From: Paenibacillus kyungheensis
GTDB taxonomy: Bacteria > Bacillota > Bacilli > Paenibacillales > Paenibacillaceae
NCBI RefSeq assembly: GCF_028606985.1
Contig: NZ_CP117416.1
Coordinates: forward strand, 1,216,001-1,280,000
Length of the DNA stretch: 64,000 nucleotides
Reading direction: 5' to 3'
The notes under the pieces were generated by a model that ran no database searches, was not told the origin of the DNA, and saw only the letters and a list, made by a program, of their open reading frames with translations. Every line of letters begins with the position of its first letter. Position 1 is the first letter of the stretch. This document shows, piece by piece, positions 56,652-64,000 of the stretch. The position numbers were made by a program, and so were the translations under genes.

Positions 56652-56697
56652 TTGCCATTAGGTAAACACACTCTTTTATTTCTTTGCCAAAAGGTAT
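56652..56697. promoter_or_regulatory. Operator-like sites 1 and 2 next to the repressor gene
   Basis: TTGCCATTAGGTAA (56652-56665) and TTGCCAAAAGGTAT (56684-56697) share TTGCCNNNNGGTA and are 32 bases apart, about three helical turns. Located upstream of the Xre gene. Confidence 0.6.
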
Positions 56698-56884
56698 GGG
56701 TTTGTGAGCAAAAGCGAGATAATATATGTTTTTTGTACGAAAATCGCTTTATTTCCGATTTTACCAATATTCTCCGGTATGATATTGTAAAAACATAAAA
56801 TACGAACAAAATACGAACAAGATCAATAAATTGGAATTTTTGATCAGTTTATAGAATGAGAGAAAGTCATTATTGTTTAAAATA

Positions 56885-56932
56885 TTGCCAAAAGGTAATG
56901 GATGAAATAGCAAGAATATTGCCAGGTGGTTG
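56885..56932. promoter_or_regulatory. Operator-like sites 3 and 4 upstream of arpU
   Basis: TTGCCAAAAGGTAA (56885-56898) and TTGCCAGGTGGTTG (56919-56932) repeat the same motif, 34 bases apart, with TAT before TTGCC (the A/T of TATTGCC) in sites 1, 3 and 4. They cover the promoter region of the arpU gene (a -10-like TTTATAACT is just downstream). Confidence 0.6.
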
Positions 56933-56993
56933 TATTTTGTTAGCTCCGTTCTACTTTATAACTATACTAACCCTATTAAAGGAGTGTTGTCTC

Positions 56994-57500
56994 ATGAATT
57001 TATTAACTGCTCTACCTGAATTAGATCGCCGCCAAACTCGTACTGCTGTCGAAGCGGTATTTGAAAAATATCGGATTTACAAAACAATCACATTTGAAAT
57101 GCGTGAAACGTCGATGACTGCGTCTTATCAAGAACGGATGCATGGCCCTACAAATGTAACTAGCGATTCTACAGCAAATGCTGCGATCTATAATGTAGAT
57201 ACACCAGCCGCACGTCGTGCTTATTGTGAACGAGTAGAAGCGATTGTAGAGCGTTTGGGAGAACGCGAGCAATTGTTGCTTAAAGAGCGTTATCTCAAAC
57301 ACGATGATGTATTCGATTATAAAGTGTACAGTTATTTGTTCGATCCGCCGATCAGTAAAGACACGTATGTTAAAGTCAGAACCAAAGCTTTTTACAAAAT
57401 GGCGTTAGCGCTTGCCGATACAGGAATGATCAAATTAGATGAATTGATGCCGAAAAAAAATCGTACCCGTCGCAGTACAGAAGTTCCTTATAGTTCATAA
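56994..57500 (+). CDS. arpU: ArpU-family phage late-gene regulator
   Basis: A 168-residue protein: MNLLTALPELDRRQTRTAVE at the start, a central RRAYCERVEAIVERLGEREQ, and a C-terminal sigma-like helix-turn-helix (SKDTYVKVRTKAFYKMALAL). ArpU proteins switch on late or lysis genes in Gram-positive phages; PBSX has a sigma-like equivalent at this position. ATG 56994 has AAAGGAG 8 bases upstream; an earlier in-frame ATG at 56856 would read through operator sites 3 and 4 and is rejected. Confidence 0.83.
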   Translation: MNLLTALPELDRRQTRTAVEAVFEKYRIYKTITFEMRETSMTASYQERMHGPTNVTSDSTANAAIYNVDTPAARRAYCERVEAIVERLGEREQLLLKERYLKHDDVFDYKVYSYLFDPPISKDTYVKVRTKAFYKMALALADTGMIKLDELMPKKNRTRRSTEVPYSS

Positions 57501-57628
57501 TGATTATATGATAAAGCACAGATTCATATAATCATTATAAGGAAGATAGAGAGTCCAACGGTAAAGTGGAATAGAACTCATAGATTGTGTTACCTTTAGA
57601 CAGATCTCAATAGAAATGAGGAAGAATC

Positions 57629-57781
57629 ATGAGCCTAAAAGCAAAACCTGCATGGTGGATCAAAGTTGCTACAGCATCTGTGCTAGTATGTGCAGTCGAT
57701 ATTGTACTTTCTCGCAAAGTAGTCAGTCAATCGTGTTCCAACGCTGTAGATACATCGACAGGCAATCATCCAGTGAAATAA
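57629..57781 (+). CDS. Small membrane protein, 50 residues
   Basis: ATG 57629 with GAGGAAG upstream opens a 50-codon frame: basic, Trp-containing start (KAKPAWWIK), one membrane segment (VATASVLVCAVDIVLS), polar tail. A strong terminator follows 30 bases later. Located between arpU and the tail genes. No family recognised; a small phage-type membrane protein is possible. Confidence 0.6.
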   Translation: MSLKAKPAWWIKVATASVLVCAVDIVLSRKVVSQSCSNAVDTSTGNHPVK

Positions 57782-57810
57782 GTAATATTCAATCATATAT
57801 AAGTCGTCCC

Positions 57811-57840
57811 AAACGTTTGCTTACAAGCAGACGTTTTTTT
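57811..57840 (+). terminator. Terminator after the 50-residue gene
   Basis: AAACGTTTGCTT pairs with AAGCAGACGTTT around ACA (one mismatch), followed by seven T. Confidence 0.9.
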
Positions 57841-58276
57841 GTTTTTATTATGGAAGCTTTTCATAATAGATTTCAGTATTATATTCGAAATGGAGCGGAA
57901 TAATGAGAATAACACAACGAATATGATTTGATTCACTAATAGGGCTAAATTGTTTTAACCTTCATTTATATAGAAGAAAAGAATTCAATCAGGCAGAAAA
58001 AGCGCTATAAAGCCTGTTATATCAACGAAAATCAAGCTTATCGAGAGGGGTTCCAATACCTCTTCTTTTTACCACCGTAAGTCATCTATTAACCGTCCTT
58101 TTTTCGTCCGATACACCGTCTCCATTAGGAGAAAAACGAGGTAAGATTGTATTATCGGAAATGAAGCAAAAGGAACACAATCAACCGAAAGCACATACGC
58201 TAATGTACAGACTGATCCTAGAGATTCAGTCTTTTTTTCATGCGGTGAGATGATTCCTTTGCTTATATTTCTGGAT
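57841..58276 (+). other. Late-promoter spacer before the tail operon
   Basis: About 435 bases without a supported gene. It holds a weak terminator-like hairpin (GAGAGG/CCTCTTC near 58040-58065) and a better one at 58209-58238, both on the + strand. The tail-operon promoter, probably ArpU-dependent, should lie here but I cannot point to it. Confidence 0.55.
58209..58238 (+). terminator. Terminator just upstream of the tail operon
   Basis: AGACTGA pairs with TCAGTCT around 10 bases and is followed by seven T. It lies 46 bases before the first tail gene and may block read-through until the operon is induced. Confidence 0.75.
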
Positions 58277-58283
58277 AAAGGAG

Positions 58284-59210
58284 GTGAACAATATTCCTAA
58301 GATGCGAGCTACGATCAAGTCCAAGCTGGCAGAGATTATTCCAGAATGGAAAGGTCAGGTGTACGACCTTCCGCCACTTGATTTGATTTTGCCAGGTTCT
58401 TGTGCAGTCGTTACTTTTGCAGAAGAAGTACAGAAGTCATCTTGGGCAGGTTATCGTCGGATTGTTAAAGTCTGGCCTTACGCCCGGGTGAGTAATGGCG
58501 GCTTTGAACAAGTAGAAGCTTGGACACAACAATTGATTGAAGCATTACATGATGTGCGTTTGGAAGATAAAGATGGGCATGCATTTACATGTATCTATCT
58601 TGGTGCTTCGGACAGTGACCGAATCGATACACTCAGTGGATTAGCTACACGAGCGATACGATTCGGTATCTATGTTCCTGAACCAGTAGATACAACCATT
58701 AGCAATAATGCGCTTCTGACTTCCAGCGTTGCTGATGCCAGTCCGTCTGCAACACTTGAATCTGGACAACCTGATTCATGGCTCACTGCCTTACACGATT
58801 GGACACAAGAACAACTAGGCAATGAGTGGACAATCTATAAGGAAGCGTGGCCTGCTGGTTATGTTGCTCCTGCTGTGCTCTGGCGATTGACTGCAAGTAA
58901 CTTTGCGGCGGCAGGAACTTCTGCTTTTGATGTGCGGAAGCAATGGATAGGGCATGTCTATGGGCGAAATGCACAAGAAAAACAGCGAATAGCGACCGGG
59001 TTGGTAGAACGTCTGAGTTCACAGACACGAATCCCACTCGATCTGGCTGATCGACGTTATTTAACGGTAAGTGAAGCATCTGTAGATTTACAAGCAGATG
59101 CTTTTTTGAATGGACAGATTCGTTTAACGTTGTTGCGTCGTGTCCAGCGAGAATTACCTAATGCACCGTTAATTCGCGAAGTGACCAACAAACCTGTTTT
59201 AGATTACTAA
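58284..59210 (+). CDS. Phage tail-region protein preceding the sheath (function not assigned)
   Basis: A 308-residue soluble protein. Residues 1-130 (KLAEIIPEWKGQVYDLPPLD, CAVVTFAEEVQKSSWAGYRR) look like one domain of a head-tail or tail-terminator type; residues 160-308 (WLTALHDWTQEQLGNEWTIY, RYLTVSEASVDLQADAFLNG) look like a second, with a Ser/Thr-rich linker. Two phage genes may be fused. The start is uncertain: AAAGGAGG (58277-58284) overlaps GTG 58284, lies 8 bases before an ATT at 58293, and 17 before ATG 58302. In PBSX-like clusters this slot holds small structural proteins upstream of XkdK. Confidence 0.65.
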   Translation: MNNIPKMRATIKSKLAEIIPEWKGQVYDLPPLDLILPGSCAVVTFAEEVQKSSWAGYRRIVKVWPYARVSNGGFEQVEAWTQQLIEALHDVRLEDKDGHAFTCIYLGASDSDRIDTLSGLATRAIRFGIYVPEPVDTTISNNALLTSSVADASPSATLESGQPDSWLTALHDWTQEQLGNEWTIYKEAWPAGYVAPAVLWRLTASNFAAAGTSAFDVRKQWIGHVYGRNAQEKQRIATGLVERLSSQTRIPLDLADRRYLTVSEASVDLQADAFLNGQIRLTLLRRVQRELPNAPLIREVTNKPVLDY

Positions 59211-59279
59211 ATGTATGCTGAAGCGAATAAGTGCAAGCTTACTCATTTCATAGTCATGCTAAGAAAATGAGGTGTTCTG

Positions 59280-59534
59280 ATGGCAAATGTCAGCAAAAAG
59301 AGTGTAACTGCTAAAACAAGCAGCACTCCAGTACATGAAGATACGGAGCAGTCCTCTTCCAAAGCAAGTCAGCCTCAATATACGCTGACTGAACTTCTGC
59401 AACATGCAGATGAGCTTTTTGGAGTAAAGGCTGAAGTATTGCATGGTGTGTTTTACGATGATTCCGAAAAATTATTTTCAGTAGAAGAAGCTACACAAAA
59501 AATCCAACAATTTATGAAAGAGAAGGTGAAGTAA
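59280..59534 (+). CDS. Small phage protein upstream of the tail sheath (XkdJ-position)
   Basis: An 84-residue protein: low-complexity Ser/Thr/Gln-rich N terminus (residues 1-38) and a folded C-terminal part TLTELLQHADELFGVKAEVL ... VEEATQKIQQFMKEKVK seen in small proteins of contractile-tail clusters. ATG 59280 has GAGGTG upstream; the sheath gene starts one base after its stop, so the two are coupled. Confidence 0.72.
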   Translation: MANVSKKSVTAKTSSTPVHEDTEQSSSKASQPQYTLTELLQHADELFGVKAEVLHGVFYDDSEKLFSVEEATQKIQQFMKEKVK

Positions 59535-59535
59535 A

Positions 59536-61014
59536 ATGGCAAGTGGCACATGGGAAAGCACGAACAAACCGGTACTTCCGGGTTTATATATGAATTTTGA
59601 GGCAGCAGCTGCTTCAGCAATTCAAGCAGGTAATCGTGGTACAGTGGTTGTTTTGGTCAAAGGAAACTGGGGACCTGTAGGAGAGTTTGTGGAAATTGGT
59701 AGTGAAACAGCGATCTCACAACATTTTTCTGGAGACAGCGAAAATGGAGCAACAGCTTATAATTCACTTTATTTGGCATTGCTAGGTGGCCCTAAAAAAT
59801 TGTTGGCTTACCGTTTGGCAGATGATACAGCTAAATCTTCTAGTCTAGTATTGAAAGCAGCAGGTGCTACAGAAGGCACAGCAGGCGCTAATGTGCTTCA
59901 ATTGGATACAAAATATACCGGTACACGTGGTAATGGCTTTACTGTAACGGTTCAGCCGAACTTAACAGACAGTACTCAACAAGAAATTCGTCTATATGAA
60001 GGAACCAAATTGGTACGCACATTTGTAGCCAAAGATGGAAAAGCATCTTCTTTTGCCAAAGCGATCAACGAAGATACAGATAATCTATGGATTACAGCAA
60101 AAGCTTTAGTAGATGGTGGCATTCCAGCTAACGTAGCGAACGCTGCATTTGCAGGGGGCGCAAGTGGTAACGCTGGTCTAGCTAATGCTGACTATATTGA
60201 AGCACAAGCAGCACTTGAAAGTGAAGAATTCGATGTGTTGGCATTAGACTTTGCTGCTGACCCTGCTTTACTGAAAAGCTTTGCCGCTTGGATCAAACGT
60301 GTACGTAGTGAGGGTAAACATACGGTTGCAGTAGTCGGTGGTACAGCAGCAGATGATCTATCTTCCAAAGCAGCTACGATTGCAGCAACACGTTCTCTTT
60401 CATTGAACTACGAAGGTATTATCAATGTAGGTACAGGTGTGCGCATTGGGACAACAGATTATACTTCTGCACAAACAAGTGCTTATGTAGCAGGTCTCAT
60501 TGCAGGTCAACGTTTAAACGAATCGACAACGTACCATATTACGCCTTTCGATGATGTGACTCGTCGTTGGACACGTTCTGAGCAAGAACAAGCTGTAAAA
60601 AATGGTGTGTTTATTTTCTTCCATGATGGTCGTCAAGTGAAAGCTCTTCGCGGGGTGAATAGTCTTGTGATTCCGGCTGCTGGACAAAATAATGCTTGGA
60701 AAAAAATCCGTTCGATTCGTGTTATGGATGCGATCAATGGTGACTTGCAACGTGCGGCAGAAGATTCTTATATCGGTAAAGTGAATAACACTGAAGAAGG
60801 TCGCCTTGCTCTTATTGGTGCCATGAAAGAATATCTGAATCTTTTGGCGCAAAGTAGTGTTATTGAAGCATCTGGCTTCGATGTAATCTTAGATCCTGCT
60901 TATTATGGCGCAGCTCCAATCTTACGTCCAGAAGCAGATCAAGTATTCTTGCAATGGAATGTGAAATTGACAGATGTTATGGAGCAATTGTTTGGCACAT
61001 TTTACGTGCAATAA
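59536..61014 (+). CDS. xkdK: Contractile tail sheath protein, XkdK-like
   Basis: A 492-residue protein. Sheath traits are the opening NKPVLPGLYMNFEAAAASAI, RGTVVVLVKGNWGPVGEFVE, a variable surface domain (about 100-215), and the conserved C-terminal half (KTLSLNY-like region at AATRSLSLNYEGIINVG, TYHITPFDDVTRRWTRSEQE, GVFIFFHDGRQVKALRGVNS). It forms the contracting outer cylinder. Sheath plus a separate tube gene identifies a myovirus-type tail. ATG 59536 is spaced 7 bases from AGAAGG. Confidence 0.93.
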   Translation: MASGTWESTNKPVLPGLYMNFEAAAASAIQAGNRGTVVVLVKGNWGPVGEFVEIGSETAISQHFSGDSENGATAYNSLYLALLGGPKKLLAYRLADDTAKSSSLVLKAAGATEGTAGANVLQLDTKYTGTRGNGFTVTVQPNLTDSTQQEIRLYEGTKLVRTFVAKDGKASSFAKAINEDTDNLWITAKALVDGGIPANVANAAFAGGASGNAGLANADYIEAQAALESEEFDVLALDFAADPALLKSFAAWIKRVRSEGKHTVAVVGGTAADDLSSKAATIAATRSLSLNYEGIINVGTGVRIGTTDYTSAQTSAYVAGLIAGQRLNESTTYHITPFDDVTRRWTRSEQEQAVKNGVFIFFHDGRQVKALRGVNSLVIPAAGQNNAWKKIRSIRVMDAINGDLQRAAEDSYIGKVNNTEEGRLALIGAMKEYLNLLAQSSVIEASGFDVILDPAYYGAAPILRPEADQVFLQWNVKLTDVMEQLFGTFYVQ

Positions 61015-61108
61015 ATAGTAGTCGTCAGCGCTATATCTATTCATTTAGGTATAGCTTATTCCCTTTACAAACAAAACTAAGAACCGAAAATCGAAGGAGG
61101 AAATATAT

Positions 61109-61516
61109 ATGTTAGACGCTTCAAGAGTTATTCTGGGTACACACGGACAATTGCACATCGATGGGGTATGGCAAACGCATATCAACAAACTGGAAGCAAG
61201 CGTAGAAATTGAAAAACGTGAGCTGAATCTGGTGGGTAACGAATGGAAAGTACACAAAAATGGTTCCAAAAAAGGTACAGGTACAATGACAGGTTATAAA
61301 GTGACTTCGGATATGTTGGTACGTGGTTTCCAAAAATTCGATATTATCTCCAAACTAGACGATCCTGAATCGTATGGTCATGAGCGTGTTCGCTTGATCC
61401 GTTGCATGCCAGACAAAATTCAACTGGCAAACTGGACAGCTGGTGAAGAAGTTCCAGAAGAAACGGCGTTTACGTTTGAAGGATATGAGTTGCTAGATCC
61501 GATTGTAGCGAACTAA
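61109..61516 (+). CDS. xkdM: Tail tube protein, XkdM-like
   Basis: A 135-residue protein of the usual tube length: ASRVILGTHGQLHIDGVWQT, KKGTGTMTGYKVTSDMLVRG and KIQLANWTAGEEVPEETAFT are typical XkdM segments. It builds the inner tube driven out on contraction. ATG 61109 follows GGAGGAAAT. Confidence 0.93.
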   Translation: MLDASRVILGTHGQLHIDGVWQTHINKLEASVEIEKRELNLVGNEWKVHKNGSKKGTGTMTGYKVTSDMLVRGFQKFDIISKLDDPESYGHERVRLIRCMPDKIQLANWTAGEEVPEETAFTFEGYELLDPIVAN

Positions 61517-61782
61517 TTCAACTATTCATAAACTACTCAATAACTTTACAGTGTATGAGTAAATTAGTATGCGAATAGGTAAGGGTAAAAAGGCTACTTT
61601 TTACTATTACTGTTTTGGATATTTATAAGCTTTCATATCTTATTCCACTATAGGCTAAGCGGCAAGAGAAGAACTTATTAGCTATTTCTTCTTTTGTCGC
61701 TACTTGGCGTGGACTGAATATGAAATCATTTTTCTGTTTGTAGCAAAACACTATTATTGACGATCCTGAGGAGGACATAATC

Positions 61783-62217
61783 ATGAGTTTGAACGAAAAT
61801 TTATCAGAAGAACAAATCTTGGATAGCCTATTTGAAGCAGCAGACAAATTGCCAGAAGAAACAGTAGGGATTCAACGTCTGGATTTGCAAATGACGTTGC
61901 GTGGACTCACTTCGAGTAAAGTAGACAGTATTCGTGAACGTTGTACGGTTCGTAAAACGACTAAAGGTCGCACAGAAGAAAAAGTAGATAGCGAAACATT
62001 TAACGCATTGTTGATCTCAGAAGCTACTGTTCAATTGGAAGTCAAAGGATTGAAATTAAACGGTTGGGGCGATCCACGTATTACCAGTCGCTTGAAATTA
62101 TCCGGTGGCGAGCAAGCGGTACGTCGTATGTTGCTAGCAGGTGAACTGGATGCAGTCGGCGATAAAGTCCTTGAACTATCTGGCTTCGGTGTGGAGCTTG
62201 ATGACCTAAAAAACTAA
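61783..62217 (+). CDS. xkdN: Tail assembly chaperone, XkdN-like (short form)
   Basis: A 144-residue protein (NENLSEEQILDSLFEAADKL, LTSSKVDSIRERCTVRKTTK, LNGWGDPRITSRLKLSGGEQ) matching XkdN-type chaperones that bind the tape measure before tube polymerisation. ATG 61783 follows GAGGAGGA. It ends at AAA AAC TAA; the A AAA AAC run there is a -1 slippery site from which a 197-residue longer form can be made. The 266-base gap upstream contains no gene. Confidence 0.9.
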   Translation: MSLNENLSEEQILDSLFEAADKLPEETVGIQRLDLQMTLRGLTSSKVDSIRERCTVRKTTKGRTEEKVDSETFNALLISEATVQLEVKGLKLNGWGDPRITSRLKLSGGEQAVRRMLLAGELDAVGDKVLELSGFGVELDDLKN

Positions 62218-62375
62218 TCCACTCCGGCGGGATCACAACGATGCTGTATCACATGTGGGTACGGCACAACCTCCGTCCCGGAGAGTTTTGGAATTTGTCC
62301 CAGGGTGAACGTTCGCTATTGTTAGCTTTTTCGCAAGAAGAACTGCAATCGATCAGTAGCCAAATGGGAAGATAA
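62208..62375 (+). CDS. -1 frameshift extension of the tail assembly chaperone (G/GT type)
   Basis: Slippery heptamer A AAA AAC (62208-62214) is in the right zero frame, one codon before the TAA. Slipping by -1 continues as KLIHSGGITTMLYHMWVRHN, then LRPGEFWNLSQGERSLLLAF, to TAA at 62373-62375, adding 53 residues of the T-domain type (W-R-G-E-x-W pattern). CTCCGG at 62222-62227 can pair with CCGGAG at 62278-62283, 7 bases after the heptamer, as a stimulator. ATG 62241 could instead start a separate small protein, but its ribosome binding site is poor. Confidence 0.83.
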   Translation, partial: KKLIHSGGITTMLYHMWVRHNLRPGEFWNLSQGERSLLLAFSQEELQSISSQMGR

Positions 62376-62421
62376 AAGATATTTACTAGTAATTCCTTTG
62401 AGTAAATAGGGAGGTGAATGT

Positions 62422-64000
62422 ATGGCAGAAAGCATAGATAATAGTCAATTGAAAGCAACAGTCAGATACTTTGATCAGATTCAGCGATCATCTGATCGAT
62501 TGGGACGTGCACGATATCAGAATATTATCAAAATGAATAACGAATTAAAATCTACTACTCGTTACTTTGATAATATTTCTCGCGCAGCTTCAAAATTGGC
62601 TAGTACTCGAATTACACTACAGGTAAGTTTGAATGATCAAGCTTCTCCAGCATTAGATCGATTGCTTAAAAAATTGAGCAGTGTGAAAAGCCAAATGATT
62701 AGTGCTTCAGGTAACTTTACGATTCAACAACAAATTAATGCTACGATCAAAGGTCTCACATTACCCGTTCCCAAAGTAGCTCCCGCTACAGTTAACATGA
62801 GTCCCAGCTTAATTAATGTTTCTAATAATAGTCTAACTAATAATTCAACTAGTTCAGCAGCAAAAGAAGAACCTAAAGGATGGTTTGATACTGCTAAGGG
62901 ATGGTTTGATGAAACTGTAGAGAATATTGATAAGATGAATAAAGTTTTCGATGGAGTTAAGAATATAAAAGGTCTTTTTGTAAAAGATAAAAAAGATCCT
63001 ACGGATACAAACGGTAATTCAAATAGTGATACTGCTGCAAACGGAAGCAATGACAAATGCTGCTGCTGTTGTTCAGACAAAAGCGGATCTGGCGGATCTT
63101 CTAGTATCATCAATCAACCTAATCCGGCAGCAAATAATTCAAATCGTGATAATGCAGCAAATGGTAAAAAGGTGAGGAGAGGACGATTCGGAAATCAAAG
63201 AATTTCTACAGGAGGACCTTCGCCAGCTGCTGATTCACCTAATCCGCCCAATAATACAAACCCTGCACAACGTAGAATAGTATTAAATGCTAGAACTACA
63301 GATGCAATTAGGAATAGAACCCTTCATAGAACCAATCCAAATGATACTGCTACTGATGGTGATAACGATACTGCTACAGGCGGTAGAAGAGGGAAAATCA
63401 AAAGTGCTTTATCAGGCTTTTTTAGTATGGATGGTTCAGGTCCAGCCGGATTACCAAATATGGAAGAAGGCATGGGTAAACTTTCGGAACATTTATCTGG
63501 AAGTAATAATAAGTTTTTGAAAATGGTCGGTGGCGGACTAGCTGACGGTGGCGGTAAGATCTTGAAACCACTAGGATTTATATCAGACATGGTCAATATC
63601 GCTACTTCTTCAGAGGAAAATAGAGGAGAAGCAGTTGGTTCCGCTGTAGGTAGTACCGCAGGAACAGCTCTGGGCGCTGTAATTGGGTCAGCTATCTTAC
63701 CAGGTATTGGTACTTGGGCAGGTTCTATGGTCGGTGGTTGGGCTGGGGAGAAATTAGGTGGATTGGTTGGTGGTAGTGATCTAGGTAAAGCTGCTGTTAG
63801 CGCAGTAGGTGATGGCATTACAGGTGTCAAAGATTATCTTTCAGACAAAGCCAATGGATTGAAAGATGGAATTATGAGTTGGTTTGGTGGTGGAGATAAG
63901 GCTAAACAAGAAGCTGCCGCTACTCCAGCAGTAGCTCAAGTAGCTCAACAACCTAACAACCCGATGCTTGCGACCAATGCCAATATAGCTAACCCCGCAA
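62422..64000 (+). CDS. Tail tape measure protein (XkdO position), 5' part, runs off the window
   Basis: At least 526 residues, open to the end. ATG 62422 has GGGAGGTG 7 bases upstream. Residues 1-100 are coiled-coil (RYFDQIQRSSDRLGRARYQN, RLLKKLSSVKSQ). Residues 125-330 are low-complexity Asn/Ser/Pro/Arg, containing five consecutive cysteines at 213-217 (DKCCCCCSDK). Residues about 395-450 form a Gly/Ala-rich, glycine-zipper-like hydrophobic stretch (VGSAVGSTAGTALGAVIGSA), as tape measures often have. Position after the chaperone supports the role: it sets tail length. Confidence 0.85.
   Translation, partial: MAESIDNSQLKATVRYFDQIQRSSDRLGRARYQNIIKMNNELKSTTRYFDNISRAASKLASTRITLQVSLNDQASPALDRLLKKLSSVKSQMISASGNFTIQQQINATIKGLTLPVPKVAPATVNMSPSLINVSNNSLTNNSTSSAAKEEPKGWFDTAKGWFDETVENIDKMNKVFDGVKNIKGLFVKDKKDPTDTNGNSNSDTAANGSNDKCCCCCSDKSGSGGSSSIINQPNPAANNSNRDNAANGKKVRRGRFGNQRISTGGPSPAADSPNPPNNTNPAQRRIVLNARTTDAIRNRTLHRTNPNDTATDGDNDTATGGRRGKIKSALSGFFSMDGSGPAGLPNMEEGMGKLSEHLSGSNNKFLKMVGGGLADGGGKILKPLGFISDMVNIATSSEENRGEAVGSAVGSTAGTALGAVIGSAILPGIGTWAGSMVGGWAGEKLGGLVGGSDLGKAAVSAVGDGITGVKDYLSDKANGLKDGIMSWFGGGDKAKQEAAATPAVAQVAQQPNNPMLATNANIANPA

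Noticed and set aside
58161-58253. 30-codon frame before the tail operon
   Set aside because: No Shine-Dalgarno, and it is crossed by the terminator at 58209-58238.
1-64000. CRISPR arrays, insertion sequences, tRNA or rRNA genes
   Set aside because: I looked for regularly spaced repeats, transposase-like proteins, cloverleaf and rRNA sequences and found none.

Overview
The window reads as a low-GC (roughly 40% G+C) Gram-positive chromosome of the Paenibacillaceae type. The evidence is strong AGGAGG-like ribosome binding sites, GlnR/TnrA boxes, a YesMN-type two-component system with LplB/LplC-type permeases, alsSD, an intracellular subtilisin with the IIPY propeptide motif, an ImmR/ImmA pair, ArpU and PBSX (Xkd)-like tail genes. 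The genus is an inference. I saw no rRNA, tRNA, CRISPR array or IS element.

Layout. (1) 1-2.7 kb: nitrate assimilation. A truncated nirB diverges from a NarK-type nitrate transporter. Their shared control region carries two mirrored GlnR/TnrA-like boxes, and each leader has two hairpins with AxxGxx hexaloops followed by an overlapping terminator, the hallmark of ANTAR antitermination. (2) 2.7-5.9 kb: a chemoreceptor gene broken by one in-frame TAG, then an M29 aminopeptidase. (3) 6-28 kb: a glycan-uptake locus with YesN/YesM regulators, two paralogous binding lipoproteins, two permeases, and GH3, GH38 alpha-mannosidase, GH125 exo-alpha-1,6-mannosidase and a large clan-A-like glycosidase. Three intergenic elements at 11.3, 19.0 and 24.0 kb share conserved single-stranded motifs but have stems of different sequence; each lies just upstream of a transcription unit of this locus. 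They are the best candidate here for an undescribed system. (4) 28-37.7 kb: TetR, RND pump, membrane-fusion lipoprotein, a divergent TolC-like exported protein, and a fosmidomycin-resistance-like MFS gene behind a structured leader with its own terminator. (5) 38-42.5 kb: intracellular subtilisin and alsSD. (6) 42.5-45.5 kb: queCDEF under a preQ1-I riboswitch. (7) 45.6-55.5 kb: two tandem genes fusing a Cys-rich domain to a FosB-like thiol transferase, a broken small Cys-rich gene, hypotheticals, AIM24, EcsC, M23 lipoprotein, a YdjM-like membrane protein and a GH29 fucosidase. (8) 55.5 kb to the end: ImmA, an Xre repressor with four repeated operator-like sites, ArpU, then directly tail genes (sheath, tube, chaperone with a -1 frameshift signal, tape measure). 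No capsid, portal or terminase gene lies between regulator and sheath, which suggests a phage-tail-like bacteriocin.

How it fits together (inference): YesMN senses a glycan and drives uptake of mannose-containing oligosaccharides. These are trimmed in the cytoplasm by GH38, GH125 and the other glycosidases, possibly helped by the distant fucosidase. No ATPase for the importer is encoded here, as is usual when a shared MsmX-type ATPase is used.
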